64,000 nucleotides of DNA, taken from assembly GCA_947652615.1 (NCBI GenBank), contig CANTDX010000009.1:1-64000 (forward strand), in the 5' to 3' direction. Source of the DNA: an uncultured Dorea sp. (GTDB taxonomy: Bacteria > Bacillota > Clostridia > Lachnospirales > Lachnospiraceae). This document shows, piece by piece, positions 34,057 through 43,275 of the stretch. The notes beneath the pieces were generated by a model. It was not told the DNA's origin, ran no database searches, and saw only the letters and a list, made by a program, of their open reading frames with translations. Numbering within the stretch: position 1 is the stretch's first letter; every line of letters begins with the position of its first letter. Both the position numbers and the translations under genes were made by a program.

Positions 34057-34175
34057 CTTTTCTTCCTCCGTCTTGGTTTTTTGCTTCCGCATATGTGTAA
34101 GCCCTTGAAACCGGCTTATATTCAAGCTTTGGCACCATCTTAGGCAAACAAATGCGTGATTTTTGCGACCCGTTT

Positions 34176-34211
34176 ATAATAGCACAAAAGCCTTGCAAAT
34201 GCAAGGCTTTT
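34176..34211 (-). promoter_or_regulatory. rpsB promoter overlapping the upstream terminator hairpin
   Basis: TTGCAT (34204-34199), 17-bp spacer and TATTAT (34181-34176) form the rpsB promoter. The -35 lies inside a near-perfect hairpin (AAAAGCCTTGCA/TGCAAGGCTTTT, 34186-34211) with a short T run that would end transcription from the NlpC/P60 genes. Confidence 0.75.
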
Positions 34212-34244
34212 TCTATGCTAAGTATGTAATAACTGCCAATAACT

Positions 34245-34378
34245 GTAACAGTTCAGATACCTTCACTGTTACAAGCCTCCGGCCATTAACAATCGCTTCG
34301 CGATGAGCCGGATGCTTTCATGCTCTACTTTATGGCTCGGTCGGCGCAGTGAATGCGCAGACCTGTCTGAACTGTTGC
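34245..34378. repeat. 134-bp structured element with terminal inverted repeats
   Basis: Arms containing AACAGTTCAGA (left, 34247-34257) and its complement TCTGAACTGTT (right, 34366-34376) bound a segment with inner inverted repeats TCCGGC/GCCGGA, ATCG-N4-CGAT and GCGCA/TGCGC. No ORF is present. It resembles a dispersed intergenic palindromic element or small MITE. Copy number in the genome cannot be seen from one window. Confidence 0.55.
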
Positions 34379-34384
34379 CAATAG

Positions 34385-35536
34385 CTACCAATACCTGACG
34401 AATCCCTGTGCACGTACCGGGCTGATCATAATGTTCGTTCCGGTCTGCTGAGCCTCGATCATCTGGCCGTTACCGATGTAAATTCCCACATGGCCCGGCT
34501 TCCAACAGATATCTCCCGGTTCCGGACTAGATACCTTCGTGCCGCCGGCATACTGTGACTCAGAATAGTGCGGCAGGGAAATCCCCGCTACAGAATGACA
34601 ATACTGCACCAGTCCTGAACAGTCAAGCCCTACTCCCGGTGTGGAGCCGCCCCACACATACGGAACTCCTAACTGGCTGTATGCGGCATTCACGATCGCC
34701 TGAGCCGTAGCTGTGTTCCCTTTGCTTACAGAACCGCCGGATGTACCGGATGTTGTACCGCCGGAACTTGGTGTGCTGGACGGTGCCGGAGACGCTCCCG
34801 GATTGTTGGCGCTCTCCGGATTGGATGCAGGACGGTTCGTACTTGGTGCCGACTCATTCTGTCTTGCTGCCGCCTGACGTTCCTCTTCCTCTCTGCGCCT
34901 GCGCTCTGCCTCTTCCCTGCGTCTCTGTTCTTCCGCGGCTTTTTGTACCGCGATCTGAAGCTGTTCATCCAGGTTAGAGATCTCGGACTTCTTCGTCTCG
35001 ATGGTATAGTCTAATTTATCCTTCTGTGCCTCGAACTCTGTCTGCAGCGCCTCAAGATTACTCAGCTCCGTCTCTAACGTTGTCTTCAAGTCCTGAACCT
35101 GCTGCTTGATCTTCACATACTCCTCCAACATCTTCCTGTCGTAAGAGTGCACATTCTGAACATATTCCGCCTTATTGACCAAGTCCGAGAAATTCTCTGC
35201 CGAAAACAGCGTCTCGATCACACTCGCGTCGCCCTCTTCGTACATGAACTTGATCCTAAGCTTCATCGCATGATACTGTTCTTCTTCCTGCTCCTGGGCC
35301 TCGCCAAGATCGATCTCGGCCTGTGTGATCTCCTGCCCTTTATTGATCAGGTCTCCTTCTAACTCACTGATCTTCGATATCAGCTCTGTCAATTCCTGTT
35401 GGAGAGAATTTACCTCACTTTGAGCTTCCGCTTTATCCTTCTGTAACTCGTCCACGGTTGGGTCCGCGTAAACCGGTGTCGCAACCAGTCCGCACGTCAG
35501 CGCTGTCACTAACATAGCACTTTTCCATCTTCTCAT
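34385..35536 (-). CDS. Secreted NlpC/P60 peptidoglycan hydrolase with coiled coil (copy 2)
   Basis: A 383-residue secreted protein: signal peptide (MRRWKSAMLVTALTCGLVATPVYA), a long coiled coil (about 30-215), a basic/Glu-rich then Ser/Pro/Gly-rich linker, and a C-terminal NlpC/P60 domain. The catalytic Cys is in GLDCSGLVQYC, the His in PGHVGIYIG, and the third position reads EAQQTG where the tandem paralog has HAPHTG. PcsB-like coiled-coil/hydrolase proteins act in cell separation. AGGA lies 6 bases before the ATG at 35536. It follows its paralog by 87 bp. Confidence 0.9.
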   Translation of the reverse strand: MRRWKSAMLVTALTCGLVATPVYADPTVDELQKDKAEAQSEVNSLQQELTELISKISELEGDLINKGQEITQAEIDLGEAQEQEEEQYHAMKLRIKFMYEEGDASVIETLFSAENFSDLVNKAEYVQNVHSYDRKMLEEYVKIKQQVQDLKTTLETELSNLEALQTEFEAQKDKLDYTIETKKSEISNLDEQLQIAVQKAAEEQRRREEAERRRREEEERQAAARQNESAPSTNRPASNPESANNPGASPAPSSTPSSGGTTSGTSGGSVSKGNTATAQAIVNAAYSQLGVPYVWGGSTPGVGLDCSGLVQYCHSVAGISLPHYSESQYAGGTKVSSPEPGDICWKPGHVGIYIGNGQMIEAQQTGTNIMISPVRAQGFVRYW

Positions 35537-35623
35537 ATACATTCCTGCCAATCTCTTAATATTCTACCCCTTGAATACCGCCCGAAACTCATTCCGCAAT
35601 CTGCCGTCCCTGTAACAGACCTT

Positions 35624-36862
35624 CTACCAATAACGTCTGTACCATGGAGAACCATATACGTTCGCAACCTTTACCACATCTCCTGTGTGCGGTGCATGGA
35701 TCATCTGGCCTCCGCCGATATAGATCCCGATATGGCTTCCGTAGCATACCAGATCTCCGGGCTGCGGATTGCTGACCGCCTTGCCGCCTCCGCCCTGAAC
35801 CTGTGACGTACGTCCGATACTGATACCTGCTACTCTGTGGCAATACTGGGTGAGTCCTGAACAGTCAAGACCGCTTCCCGGTGTGGTGCCTCCCCATACA
35901 TATGGAACTCCCAATTGTCCATATGCAGCATTTACAATTGTCTGCGCAACGGAACTGTCTCCGGCTCCCGCATAATCCAGGCTGCTCCCTGAACTGCTGC
36001 CGGTACTGGTTCCCGTGCTGCCGGCGGTATTTCCCGTACTGCCGCTGTTACCGGTGCTGCCGGTATTCCCTGCCGTACTGCTGCTTCCTGTGCTGCCGGT
36101 GCTTCCTGCGGATGCACTGTCATTAGAAGCATTCCCGCCGTTATTATCTTCGTTGTTCTGGTTCTGATTACCGGAAGTGTTGTTATTGCTCTGTGCCGCT
36201 TCCTCCTGACGTCTGCGTTCTTCCTCTTCACGGCGTCTCTGCTCTTCCGCAGCCGCTCTTGCCGCAGCTTCCGCAGCCGCCTGGATCTGCGCATCCAGAT
36301 CGGCAACCTCTTCGCGCTTCGATTCTATCGTTGAACTTAACTGAGTCTCCTTCGCTTCATATTCGTCCTGCAGTCCTTCCATCGTCTTCTGGTCTTCCTC
36401 AAGAGTCGTCTTCAGATCAGCAATCTCCTGCTTGGTCTCTGCATACTCCTGTAACTGCTGACGGTCATACTTATGTACATTCTGGACATATTCGGCCTTA
36501 TTCACCAGATCTGTGAAGTCCTCCGCCGACACCAATGACTCGATCGCCATCGAACTGCCCTCTTCATACATATATTTAATACGAAGCTTCATCGCTTCAT
36601 ACTGTTCCTTCTCCTTCTCCTCTGCAACCGTCAGATCCGCCTCTGCCTGTGTGATCTCTTCACCCTTCTTGATCAGGTCCTCTTCCAGATCTCCAAGCTT
36701 CGTCATAATATCTGTCAGTTCCTTCTGCAGAGAATTCACCTCGCTCTGCTTCTCAGCCTTATCCTCCTTCAGATCGTTAATCGATGGTGCTGCCATAACT
36801 GGTGTCACAATAAGTGAGCCGGCAACTGCTGCTGCCAGTAATCTTGCTCCAAATTTCTTCAT
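35624..36862 (-). CDS. Secreted NlpC/P60 peptidoglycan hydrolase with coiled coil (copy 1)
   Basis: A 412-residue paralog of the downstream gene with the same plan: signal peptide (ending VTPVMA), coiled coil with matching blocks (SINDLKEDKAEKQSEVNSLQKEL, KAEYVQNVHKYDRQQL), a low-complexity linker of Gly/Ser/Thr/Asn repeats (STGSTGSSSTAGNTGSTG type) and an NlpC/P60 domain with catalytic Cys in GLDCSGLTQYC and His in GSHIGIYIG. It hydrolyses D-gamma-glutamyl-diamino acid bonds in peptidoglycan by family precedent. Promoter at 36937-36965; AAAGGATGG before the ATG at 36862. Confidence 0.9.
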   Translation of the reverse strand: MKKFGARLLAAAVAGSLIVTPVMAAPSINDLKEDKAEKQSEVNSLQKELTDIMTKLGDLEEDLIKKGEEITQAEADLTVAEEKEKEQYEAMKLRIKYMYEEGSSMAIESLVSAEDFTDLVNKAEYVQNVHKYDRQQLQEYAETKQEIADLKTTLEEDQKTMEGLQDEYEAKETQLSSTIESKREEVADLDAQIQAAAEAAARAAAEEQRRREEEERRRQEEAAQSNNNTSGNQNQNNEDNNGGNASNDSASAGSTGSTGSSSTAGNTGSTGNSGSTGNTAGSTGTSTGSSSGSSLDYAGAGDSSVAQTIVNAAYGQLGVPYVWGGTTPGSGLDCSGLTQYCHRVAGISIGRTSQVQGGGGKAVSNPQPGDLVCYGSHIGIYIGGGQMIHAPHTGDVVKVANVYGSPWYRRYW

Positions 36863-36936
36863 AATCAAACCATCCTTTATAATTTTTTATACCCTTTATC
36901 CCTCATTCGACATAGCTACCCCTACATCTGGAAACA

Positions 36937-36965
36937 ATTATAACTCAACCCACAAAATTTTGCAA
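36937..36965 (-). promoter_or_regulatory. Promoter of the tandem NlpC/P60 genes
   Basis: TTGCAA (36965-36960), 17-bp spacer, consensus TATAAT (36942-36937) on the minus strand, giving a leader of about 70 nt. A TTGCCAACT direct repeat follows the gltD stop at 36993-37012. Confidence 0.8.
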
Positions 36966-37028
36966 TATTTTTTAACAACTTTGTAACAAATAAGTTGGCA
37001 AGAGTTGGCAAGATAGCAACTTTTTCTC

Positions 37029-38528
37029 CTATTGTATATTCATATTGGTATATCCCATCAGGCTGATATCGACTTCCCGCGCCGCTTCCCGGCCTTCCCT
37101 GATTGCCCACACGACCAGTGACTGCCCCCTGTGCATATCCCCGGCAGTAAATATATCCTGCACATTTGTGGCATATCCGCCGGACGCCGTCGCCACATTC
37201 GTCCGTCCGTCCACGCCGACTCCAAACGCTTTCGTCACATAACTCTCGCTCCCCAGGAATCCCGCGGCGATCAGCACCAGGTCTACATCTACCGTATACT
37301 CGCTTCCGGCGATCTCCGCCATCACCATGCGGCCCGTCTTCTCATCCTTCTTCGGCTCTAATTTCACAAGCACTGCCTTACAGACATTGCCGGCCTTATC
37401 CTTCTTGAATTCCCTGACCGTCGTCTGATAGACTCTTGGATCCTTCCCAAATACCGCCGCCGCTTCCTCCTGCCCGTAGTCTGTCTTGCACACCTTGGGC
37501 CACTCCGGCCAGGGATTCGAATCCAGCCTCTCATCCGGCGCCTTAGGCATCATCTCAAGCTGCAGGATCGATCTCGCGCCATGGCGCATGGCAGTACCGA
37601 CACAATCATTCCCCGTATCGCCGCCTCCGATCACCATCACACGTTTTCCCTTCGCAGAGATATAAGTCCCTTCCTTAAGCTCCATCTGATTGGCCCACAG
37701 CGCCTTCGTCGTTGACTTCAGGAAATCTACCGCGAAATGAATCCCCTTCGCATCCCTTCCCGGCGCCTTGATATCCCTTGGATTCGACGCTCCGCAGCAG
37801 AGCACGATACGGTCGAACTCCTTCTTAAGCTCCGCTGCCTTCTTATCCTTACCTATGTTGCAGCCCGTGACAAAGGTAACTCCCTCTTCCTCCATCACCG
37901 CAAGCTTACGGTCAATGATCTGTTTCTCAAGCTTCATATTGGGGATTCCGTACCGCAGAAGCCCGCCGGCTTTGTCTTCCCGCTCGAATACGGTCACGCT
38001 GTGCCCTCTTCGGTTCAGCATATCCGCAGCCGCAAGTCCGGACGGTCCGGAACCGATCACCGCTACCTTCTTCCCGGTACGTACCTTCACCGGACGCGCC
38101 GCCGCATAACCCTTTTCGTATGCATACTCAATGATTCCATATTCATTTGCCTTAGAAGCGACTGCATCCCCGTTCAGATTACAGGTACATGCCGCCTCAC
38201 AAAGCGCCGGGCACACCCTTGAGGTGAACTCCGGGAAATTATTGGTCTTCTTAAGCCTGTAGTAGGCTTCCTCCCAATTTCCCTGATAGATCAGGTCGTT
38301 CCACTCCGGAACCAGATTGTGGAGCGGGCATCCGCTCGCCATTCCCATGATCATCTGTCCCGCCTGGCAGAAGGGAACCCCGCACGCCATGCATCTGGCG
38401 CCCTGGCGTTCCTGCTCCTCTCTTGGCAAGGCTGTGTGGAATTCATTAAAATGCCTGATCCGATCCTTCGGCGCTTCCGCCGCCTTATCCTGCCTTACAT
38501 ATTCCATAAATCCTGTTGCCTTTCCCAT
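37029..38528 (-). CDS. gltD: Glutamate synthase small subunit (NADPH)
   Basis: The 499-residue beta subunit of glutamate synthase, which oxidises NAD(P)H and feeds electrons to GltB. The N-terminus has Cys clusters for two [4Fe-4S] centres (RCMACGVPFC, CPALCEAACTC). FAD motif VAVIGSGPSGLAAADML and NADPH motif VMVIGGGDTGNDCVG follow, and AAGFLGSE and FTAGDMHRGQSLVVWAI close the protein. AGGAGGTG sits just before the ATG at 38528. It starts 12 bp after gltB. Confidence 0.97.
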   Translation of the reverse strand: MGKATGFMEYVRQDKAAEAPKDRIRHFNEFHTALPREEQERQGARCMACGVPFCQAGQMIMGMASGCPLHNLVPEWNDLIYQGNWEEAYYRLKKTNNFPEFTSRVCPALCEAACTCNLNGDAVASKANEYGIIEYAYEKGYAAARPVKVRTGKKVAVIGSGPSGLAAADMLNRRGHSVTVFEREDKAGGLLRYGIPNMKLEKQIIDRKLAVMEEEGVTFVTGCNIGKDKKAAELKKEFDRIVLCCGASNPRDIKAPGRDAKGIHFAVDFLKSTTKALWANQMELKEGTYISAKGKRVMVIGGGDTGNDCVGTAMRHGARSILQLEMMPKAPDERLDSNPWPEWPKVCKTDYGQEEAAAVFGKDPRVYQTTVREFKKDKAGNVCKAVLVKLEPKKDEKTGRMVMAEIAGSEYTVDVDLVLIAAGFLGSESYVTKAFGVGVDGRTNVATASGGYATNVQDIFTAGDMHRGQSLVVWAIREGREAAREVDISLMGYTNMNIQ

Positions 38529-38540
38529 CTTCCACACCTC

Positions 38541-41500
38541 CTATCGTCCGCCCTTAATGGCATAGAATGCTTCTGTCTTCGCCTGCTCGCTGCTCATCCC
38601 CTGTTCCTCCATCTGAAGGATCGTCTTAAGCATCCGCTCATAATCTACCGGAATGATCTTCTTGAACTTCGGCAGATATTCCGTATAAGCATTAAGGATC
38701 TCCTTGCCGATCTCGGAATTCGTGCAGGCCACATGCTCCTCGATCATATGCTTCAGCTCATTGACGTCGAATTTGGATGTGACGCGTTCGATATTGACCA
38801 TCTGCTTATTCACATTCATATACAGGTCACTGTTTATGTCTAAGACATACGCCACCCCGCCGCTCATACCGGCGGCAAAGTTCTTGCCAATCTTCCCAAG
38901 GACAGCCACGCGGCCTCCGGTCATATATTCGCATCCGTGATCTCCCACGCCCTCTACCACCGCGGTAACACCGGAATTACGCACCGCGAACCGCTCGCCT
39001 GCAACGCCGTTAATGAAAGCCTTGCCGCCGGTGGCTCCATAGAGCGCCACATTTCCTATTATAATATTCTCATCATGCCGGTACTTCACTCCCCGGGGCG
39101 GATAGACGATCAACTTGCCGCCTGACAAACCCTTTCCGAAATAATCGTTGCTGTCTCCTGTAAGCTCCAGGGTCAGTCCCTTCGGGATAAATGCTCCGAA
39201 GGACTGTCCTCCCGCGCCGCTGCATTTCACCACATAACTGTCTTCCACAAGTCCTTCCGGATAACGTTTCGTGATCTCCGACCCAAAGATCGTACCAAAG
39301 GTACGGTCTGTATTGGTTACATCCACCTCGATGCTCCTCTTCTGTCCGTTCTTAAGCGACGGAAGCAGTTCCTTTAACAGCACCCTCTCGTCCAGCGTCT
39401 TCTCAAGCTCGAAATCATACACCTTCTTAGGGTCGAATGTAACCCCCGCCCTGGTTCCCTCATAGGGATTATACAGGATCCGGCTAAGATCCAGCATGGC
39501 CGCCCGCTTAGACGCCGCATGTTCCTTCACTCTCAGAAGGTCCGTGCGCCCAACCAACTCATCTATAGAACGCACTCCAAGCCTCGCCATATATTCCCGA
39601 AGATTCTCGGCCATAAACCGCATGAAGTTCATCACATATTCCGGCTTGCCTGTGAACCGCTTCCGAAGCTCTGGATTCTGAGTGGCAACCCCCACGGGAC
39701 AGGTATCCAGGTTGCACACCCGCATCATAACACAGCCCATAGTTACCAGCGGCGCTGTCGCAAAGCCGAATTCCTCCGCACCCAGGATCGCCGCGATCGC
39801 CACGTCGCGGCCGCTCATCAGCTTACCGTCCGTCTCGATCCTGACCCGCTCTCTCAGGCCGTTCTGGATCAAGGTCTGATGAGTCTCCGCAAGCCCCAGC
39901 TCCCACGGAAGTCCTGCATTATGGATGGAGCTTCTGGGCGCCGCGCCGGTCCCACCGTCATAACCAGAGATCAATATCAATCCGGCTCCGGCTTTTGCCA
40001 CACCGGCGGCAACCGTTCCGACTCCGGCCTCCGACACAAGCTTCACCGAGATCCTTGCATCCTTGTTGGCATTCTTACAGTCATAGATCAGCTGCGCCAG
40101 ATCCTCGATCGAATAGATATCATGGTGCGGCGGCGGTGAGATCAGGCTGACTCCCGGCGTAGAATGACGGGTATTGGCAATCCACGGATATACTTTCCCT
40201 CCCGGAAGATGCCCGCCTTCTCCCGGCTTCGCTCCCTGCGCCATCTTGATCTGTATCTCCCTGGCGCTCACCAGATATCTGCTGGTCACGCCGAACCGCC
40301 CAGAGGCAACCTGCTTGATAGCCGAACACCGTTCGCCGTCAAGCCGGTCGATCTCTTCTCCGCCTTCCCCGCTGTTCGATTTGCCGTGCAGACGGTTCAT
40401 AGCGATCGCCAATGTCTCGTGGGCTTCCTTGGAAATCGACCCATAAGACATAGCCCCTGTCTTGAAGCGTGTAACAATAGAATCCACACTCTCTACTTCT
40501 TCGATCGGGACGCCCTTCTTAGGATAGTTGAACTCAAGCTGTCCGCGCAGATTGATGGATTCCCCCTCTGCATTTACCATCTCCGTATATTTCCTGAACA
40601 TCTCATAATCTCCCCGTCTGGTGGACTGCTGGAGCATATGGATCGTCTGCGGGTTATAGAGATGTCTCTCCCCTCCGCTCTTTGATTTGTGCTGACCGAT
40701 ACTGTCAAGAGTCATATCTACCTCAAGCCCCAGCGGATCAAAGGCCTGAGAATGCCGTGCGACATAGTCCTCAGACAATTCTTCGATGCCGATCCCGCCT
40801 ACACGGCTGACCGTGTCGGTGAAATATTTCCGGATAAATTCTTCTTTCAGTCCAATGGCTTCAAAAATCTTCGCGCCCTGATATGACTGGATCGTTGATA
40901 TCCCCATCTTCGACGCGATCTTCACGATTCCGCTGATCACCGCATGGTTGTAATCGTCCACCGCCGCATAGTAATCCTTCTTAAGCATATCGGTATCGAT
41001 CAACAGGCGGATGGACTCATGGGCAAGGTAAGGGTTGACCGCGCAGGCTCCGTATCCAAGCAGCGTAGCAAAATGATGTACCTCCCGCGGTTCTCCCGTC
41101 TCCAGGATGATCGCCACGGAAGTCCTCTTCTTCGTCCGCACCAGATGCTGCTGCAGTCCGGACAGCGCCAGAAGCGACGGCATGGCGACATGGTATTCGT
41201 CCACGCCGCGGTCGGAGAGGATCAAGATATTGGCGCCCTCCCTGATGACCCGGTCCACCTCTATGAACAGATAATCAATCGCCTTCTCAAGCCCGGAATT
41301 CTTGTAGTACACGATCGGGATCTCTGCCGCCTTGAATCCTTCCCGCTTCATATTCTTAATCTTCAGAAGATCTGTATTCGTGAGGATCGGATTATCCACC
41401 TTGAGCATCCTGCAGTTCTCTTCCCTCTCCTCCAGAAGATTCCCGTCTGATCCGATATAGACCGTAGAGGATGTGACGACCTCTTCGCGGATCGCGTCGA

Positions 41501-43076
41501 TAGGCGGATTGGTCACCTGAGCAAAGAGCTGTTTGAAATATCCGAAGAGATCATGGTGCTTATCCGACAGTACTGCCAGCGGAGCATCTATTCCCATAGC
41601 CGCCGTCCCTTCCGAACCGTTCAGCGCCATGGCAAGGATGGACGTCTTCACTTCCTCGTAGGAATACCCGAAGGCTTTCTGAAGCCTTCTGCACTCCTTG
41701 GCCGTATAGGACTGGACCTTCTGGTTGGGTATCTTCAAGTCTCGAAGCTCGATCAGATTACTGTCAAGCCACTCCCCATAGGGCTGCCTTCCGGCATAGA
41801 TCTCCTTCAGCTCTTCATCGTCGATCACCTTACCCTTTACAGTGTCCACCAGAAGCATTTTCCCCGGATGCAGGCGCTCCTTCACCAGGATCTTCGCCGG
41901 ATCGATATCAAGAACCCCAACCTCGGAGGAGAGGATCAGCGTATCATCGTCCGTGATGTAATACCTGGAAGGACGAAGCCCGTTCCTGTCGAGAACCGCT
42001 CCCATACAGTCGCCGTCGCTGAACAGAATAGATGCCGGTCCGTCCCACGGCTCCATCATGGTCGCATAATACTGGTAGAAATCCTTCTTCTTCTGGGACA
42101 TCTTCTTCGTATTGGCCCATGGCTCCGGGATTGCGATCATCACCGCAAGAGGCAGCTCCATTCCGCTCATAACCATGAACTCGATGGCATTGTCAAGCAT
42201 CGCCGAATCAGAACCGGAGCTGTTGATGGCAGGCAGCACCTTGTGAAGCTCACCCTTGAGATGCTCAGACTCCATATTCTCCTCCCTTGCACGCATCTTA
42301 TCCGCGTTGCCCCGGATGGTATTGATCTCTCCGTTATGTACGATAAAACGATTCGGATGGGCGCGTTCCCAGCTTGGATTGGTGTTGGTACTGAACCGGG
42401 AATGCACCAGCGCGATTGCCGACTCATAATCCTCATTCTGCAGATCTGTGAAAAATGACCGAAGCTGACCCACCAGGAACATTCCCTTGTAGGCGATCGT
42501 CCGGCTTGAGAGCGACGCCACATAGGTATCGTCGCTGCTCTGCTCGAAGATACGGCGCACCACATAGAGCCGCCTGTCAAAATCAATTCCCTGATCCACC
42601 TTATCCGGACGCTCGATAAATCCCTGCATAATGCACGGCATACACTCCCGGGCGCGGCTTCCTAAGACCTCCGGCTTCACCGGAACCTCGCGCCATCCCA
42701 GGAAATTCATACCCTCCTTCCGAACGATCACCTCGAAGATCTTCTTCGCCTGATTCTTCTTAAGCTCATCCTGCGGGAAGAAGAACATCCCGACTCCATA
42801 ATCTCTCTCAGAACGTAAAAAGATGCCGAGCGGTCTGCAGACTTTGGAGAAAAACCTGTGTGAAATCTGCAATAAGATTCCAACTCCATCGCCTGTCTTA
42901 CCCTCGGCATCCTTGCCAGCTCTATGTTCTAAATTCTCTACAATCTTCAACGCGTCCGCCACTGTGCTATGGCTTCTCCGCCCCTTGATATTCACAATCG
43001 CACCGATCCCGCAATTATCATGTTCAAACTGCGGATAATACAGCCCGGTGCGGCTGCCATCAGTCTGTCTGTTCAT
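38541..43076 (-). CDS. gltB: Glutamate synthase large subunit
   Basis: The 1511-residue alpha subunit, which makes two glutamates from glutamine and 2-oxoglutarate. After a ~21-residue propeptide lies the Cys nucleophile (HDNCGIGAI, Cys22) of the class II amidotransferase domain. Then come the central domain, the FMN/2-oxoglutarate domain (GEGGEEIDRL, AQGAKPGEGGHLPGGKV, GYDGGTGAAPRSS), a [3Fe-4S] region (CNLDTCPVG) and the C-terminal beta-helix (GDHGCEYMTGG). Its promoter and a dyad at about -64 lie upstream, suggesting LysR-type control. Confidence 0.98.
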   Translation of the reverse strand: MNRQTDGSRTGLYYPQFEHDNCGIGAIVNIKGRRSHSTVADALKIVENLEHRAGKDAEGKTGDGVGILLQISHRFFSKVCRPLGIFLRSERDYGVGMFFFPQDELKKNQAKKIFEVIVRKEGMNFLGWREVPVKPEVLGSRARECMPCIMQGFIERPDKVDQGIDFDRRLYVVRRIFEQSSDDTYVASLSSRTIAYKGMFLVGQLRSFFTDLQNEDYESAIALVHSRFSTNTNPSWERAHPNRFIVHNGEINTIRGNADKMRAREENMESEHLKGELHKVLPAINSSGSDSAMLDNAIEFMVMSGMELPLAVMIAIPEPWANTKKMSQKKKDFYQYYATMMEPWDGPASILFSDGDCMGAVLDRNGLRPSRYYITDDDTLILSSEVGVLDIDPAKILVKERLHPGKMLLVDTVKGKVIDDEELKEIYAGRQPYGEWLDSNLIELRDLKIPNQKVQSYTAKECRRLQKAFGYSYEEVKTSILAMALNGSEGTAAMGIDAPLAVLSDKHHDLFGYFKQLFAQVTNPPIDAIREEVVTSSTVYIGSDGNLLEEREENCRMLKVDNPILTNTDLLKIKNMKREGFKAAEIPIVYYKNSGLEKAIDYLFIEVDRVIREGANILILSDRGVDEYHVAMPSLLALSGLQQHLVRTKKRTSVAIILETGEPREVHHFATLLGYGACAVNPYLAHESIRLLIDTDMLKKDYYAAVDDYNHAVISGIVKIASKMGISTIQSYQGAKIFEAIGLKEEFIRKYFTDTVSRVGGIGIEELSEDYVARHSQAFDPLGLEVDMTLDSIGQHKSKSGGERHLYNPQTIHMLQQSTRRGDYEMFRKYTEMVNAEGESINLRGQLEFNYPKKGVPIEEVESVDSIVTRFKTGAMSYGSISKEAHETLAIAMNRLHGKSNSGEGGEEIDRLDGERCSAIKQVASGRFGVTSRYLVSAREIQIKMAQGAKPGEGGHLPGGKVYPWIANTRHSTPGVSLISPPPHHDIYSIEDLAQLIYDCKNANKDARISVKLVSEAGVGTVAAGVAKAGAGLILISGYDGGTGAAPRSSIHNAGLPWELGLAETHQTLIQNGLRERVRIETDGKLMSGRDVAIAAILGAEEFGFATAPLVTMGCVMMRVCNLDTCPVGVATQNPELRKRFTGKPEYVMNFMRFMAENLREYMARLGVRSIDELVGRTDLLRVKEHAASKRAAMLDLSRILYNPYEGTRAGVTFDPKKVYDFELEKTLDERVLLKELLPSLKNGQKRSIEVDVTNTDRTFGTIFGSEITKRYPEGLVEDSYVVKCSGAGGQSFGAFIPKGLTLELTGDSNDYFGKGLSGGKLIVYPPRGVKYRHDENIIIGNVALYGATGGKAFINGVAGERFAVRNSGVTAVVEGVGDHGCEYMTGGRVAVLGKIGKNFAAGMSGGVAYVLDINSDLYMNVNKQMVNIERVTSKFDVNELKHMIEEHVACTNSEIGKEILNAYTEYLPKFKKIIPVDYERMLKTILQMEEQGMSSEQAKTEAFYAIKGGR

Positions 43077-43103
43077 ACATTCAGTCCTTTCTTTAGTTTT
43101 TCT

Positions 43104-43132
43104 AACTATACTACTTTTTCTATCATTTGTAA
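43104..43132 (-). promoter_or_regulatory. gltBD promoter
   Basis: TTTACA (43132-43127), 17-bp spacer, TATAGT (43109-43104); predicted start near 43097, leaving a leader of about 20 nt before gltB. Confidence 0.8.
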
Positions 43133-43150
43133 ATAATGAATTTTTTCCTT

Positions 43151-43171
43151 ATTGTCAGACAATTTGACAAT
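43151..43171. promoter_or_regulatory. LysR-type operator candidate upstream of gltB
   Basis: A perfect 7-bp inverted repeat ATTGTCA-N7-TGACAAT centred 64 bp upstream of the predicted gltB start. LysR-type regulators such as GltC bind a T-N11-A dyad near -65. No LysR gene is in the window. Confidence 0.6.
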
Positions 43172-43189
43172 ACGATAATTTCAGCAAAG

Positions 43190-43220
43190 AAGTCTGGCAA
43201 TTGATTGCAATGCCAGACTT
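43190..43220 (-). terminator. Terminator of the CPBP protease gene
   Basis: Ten-bp perfect stem AAGTCTGGCA/TGCCAGACTT with an 11-base loop and a TTCTTT tail on the minus strand. Confidence 0.75.
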
Positions 43221-43275
43221 TTACTTGCCATGCCGCATCCTATATGCGGACCCATGTGTATTATATTCCCGCTCC

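Noticed and set aside
36993..37022. Terminator after gltD
   Set aside because: Only a six-bp AAGTTG/CAACTT pairing and a TTGCCAACT direct repeat; no stable stem with a T run.
41553..42458. 301-codon plus-strand open frame opposite gltB
   Set aside because: Antisense shadow of a fully conserved gltB; no start context or recognisable domain.
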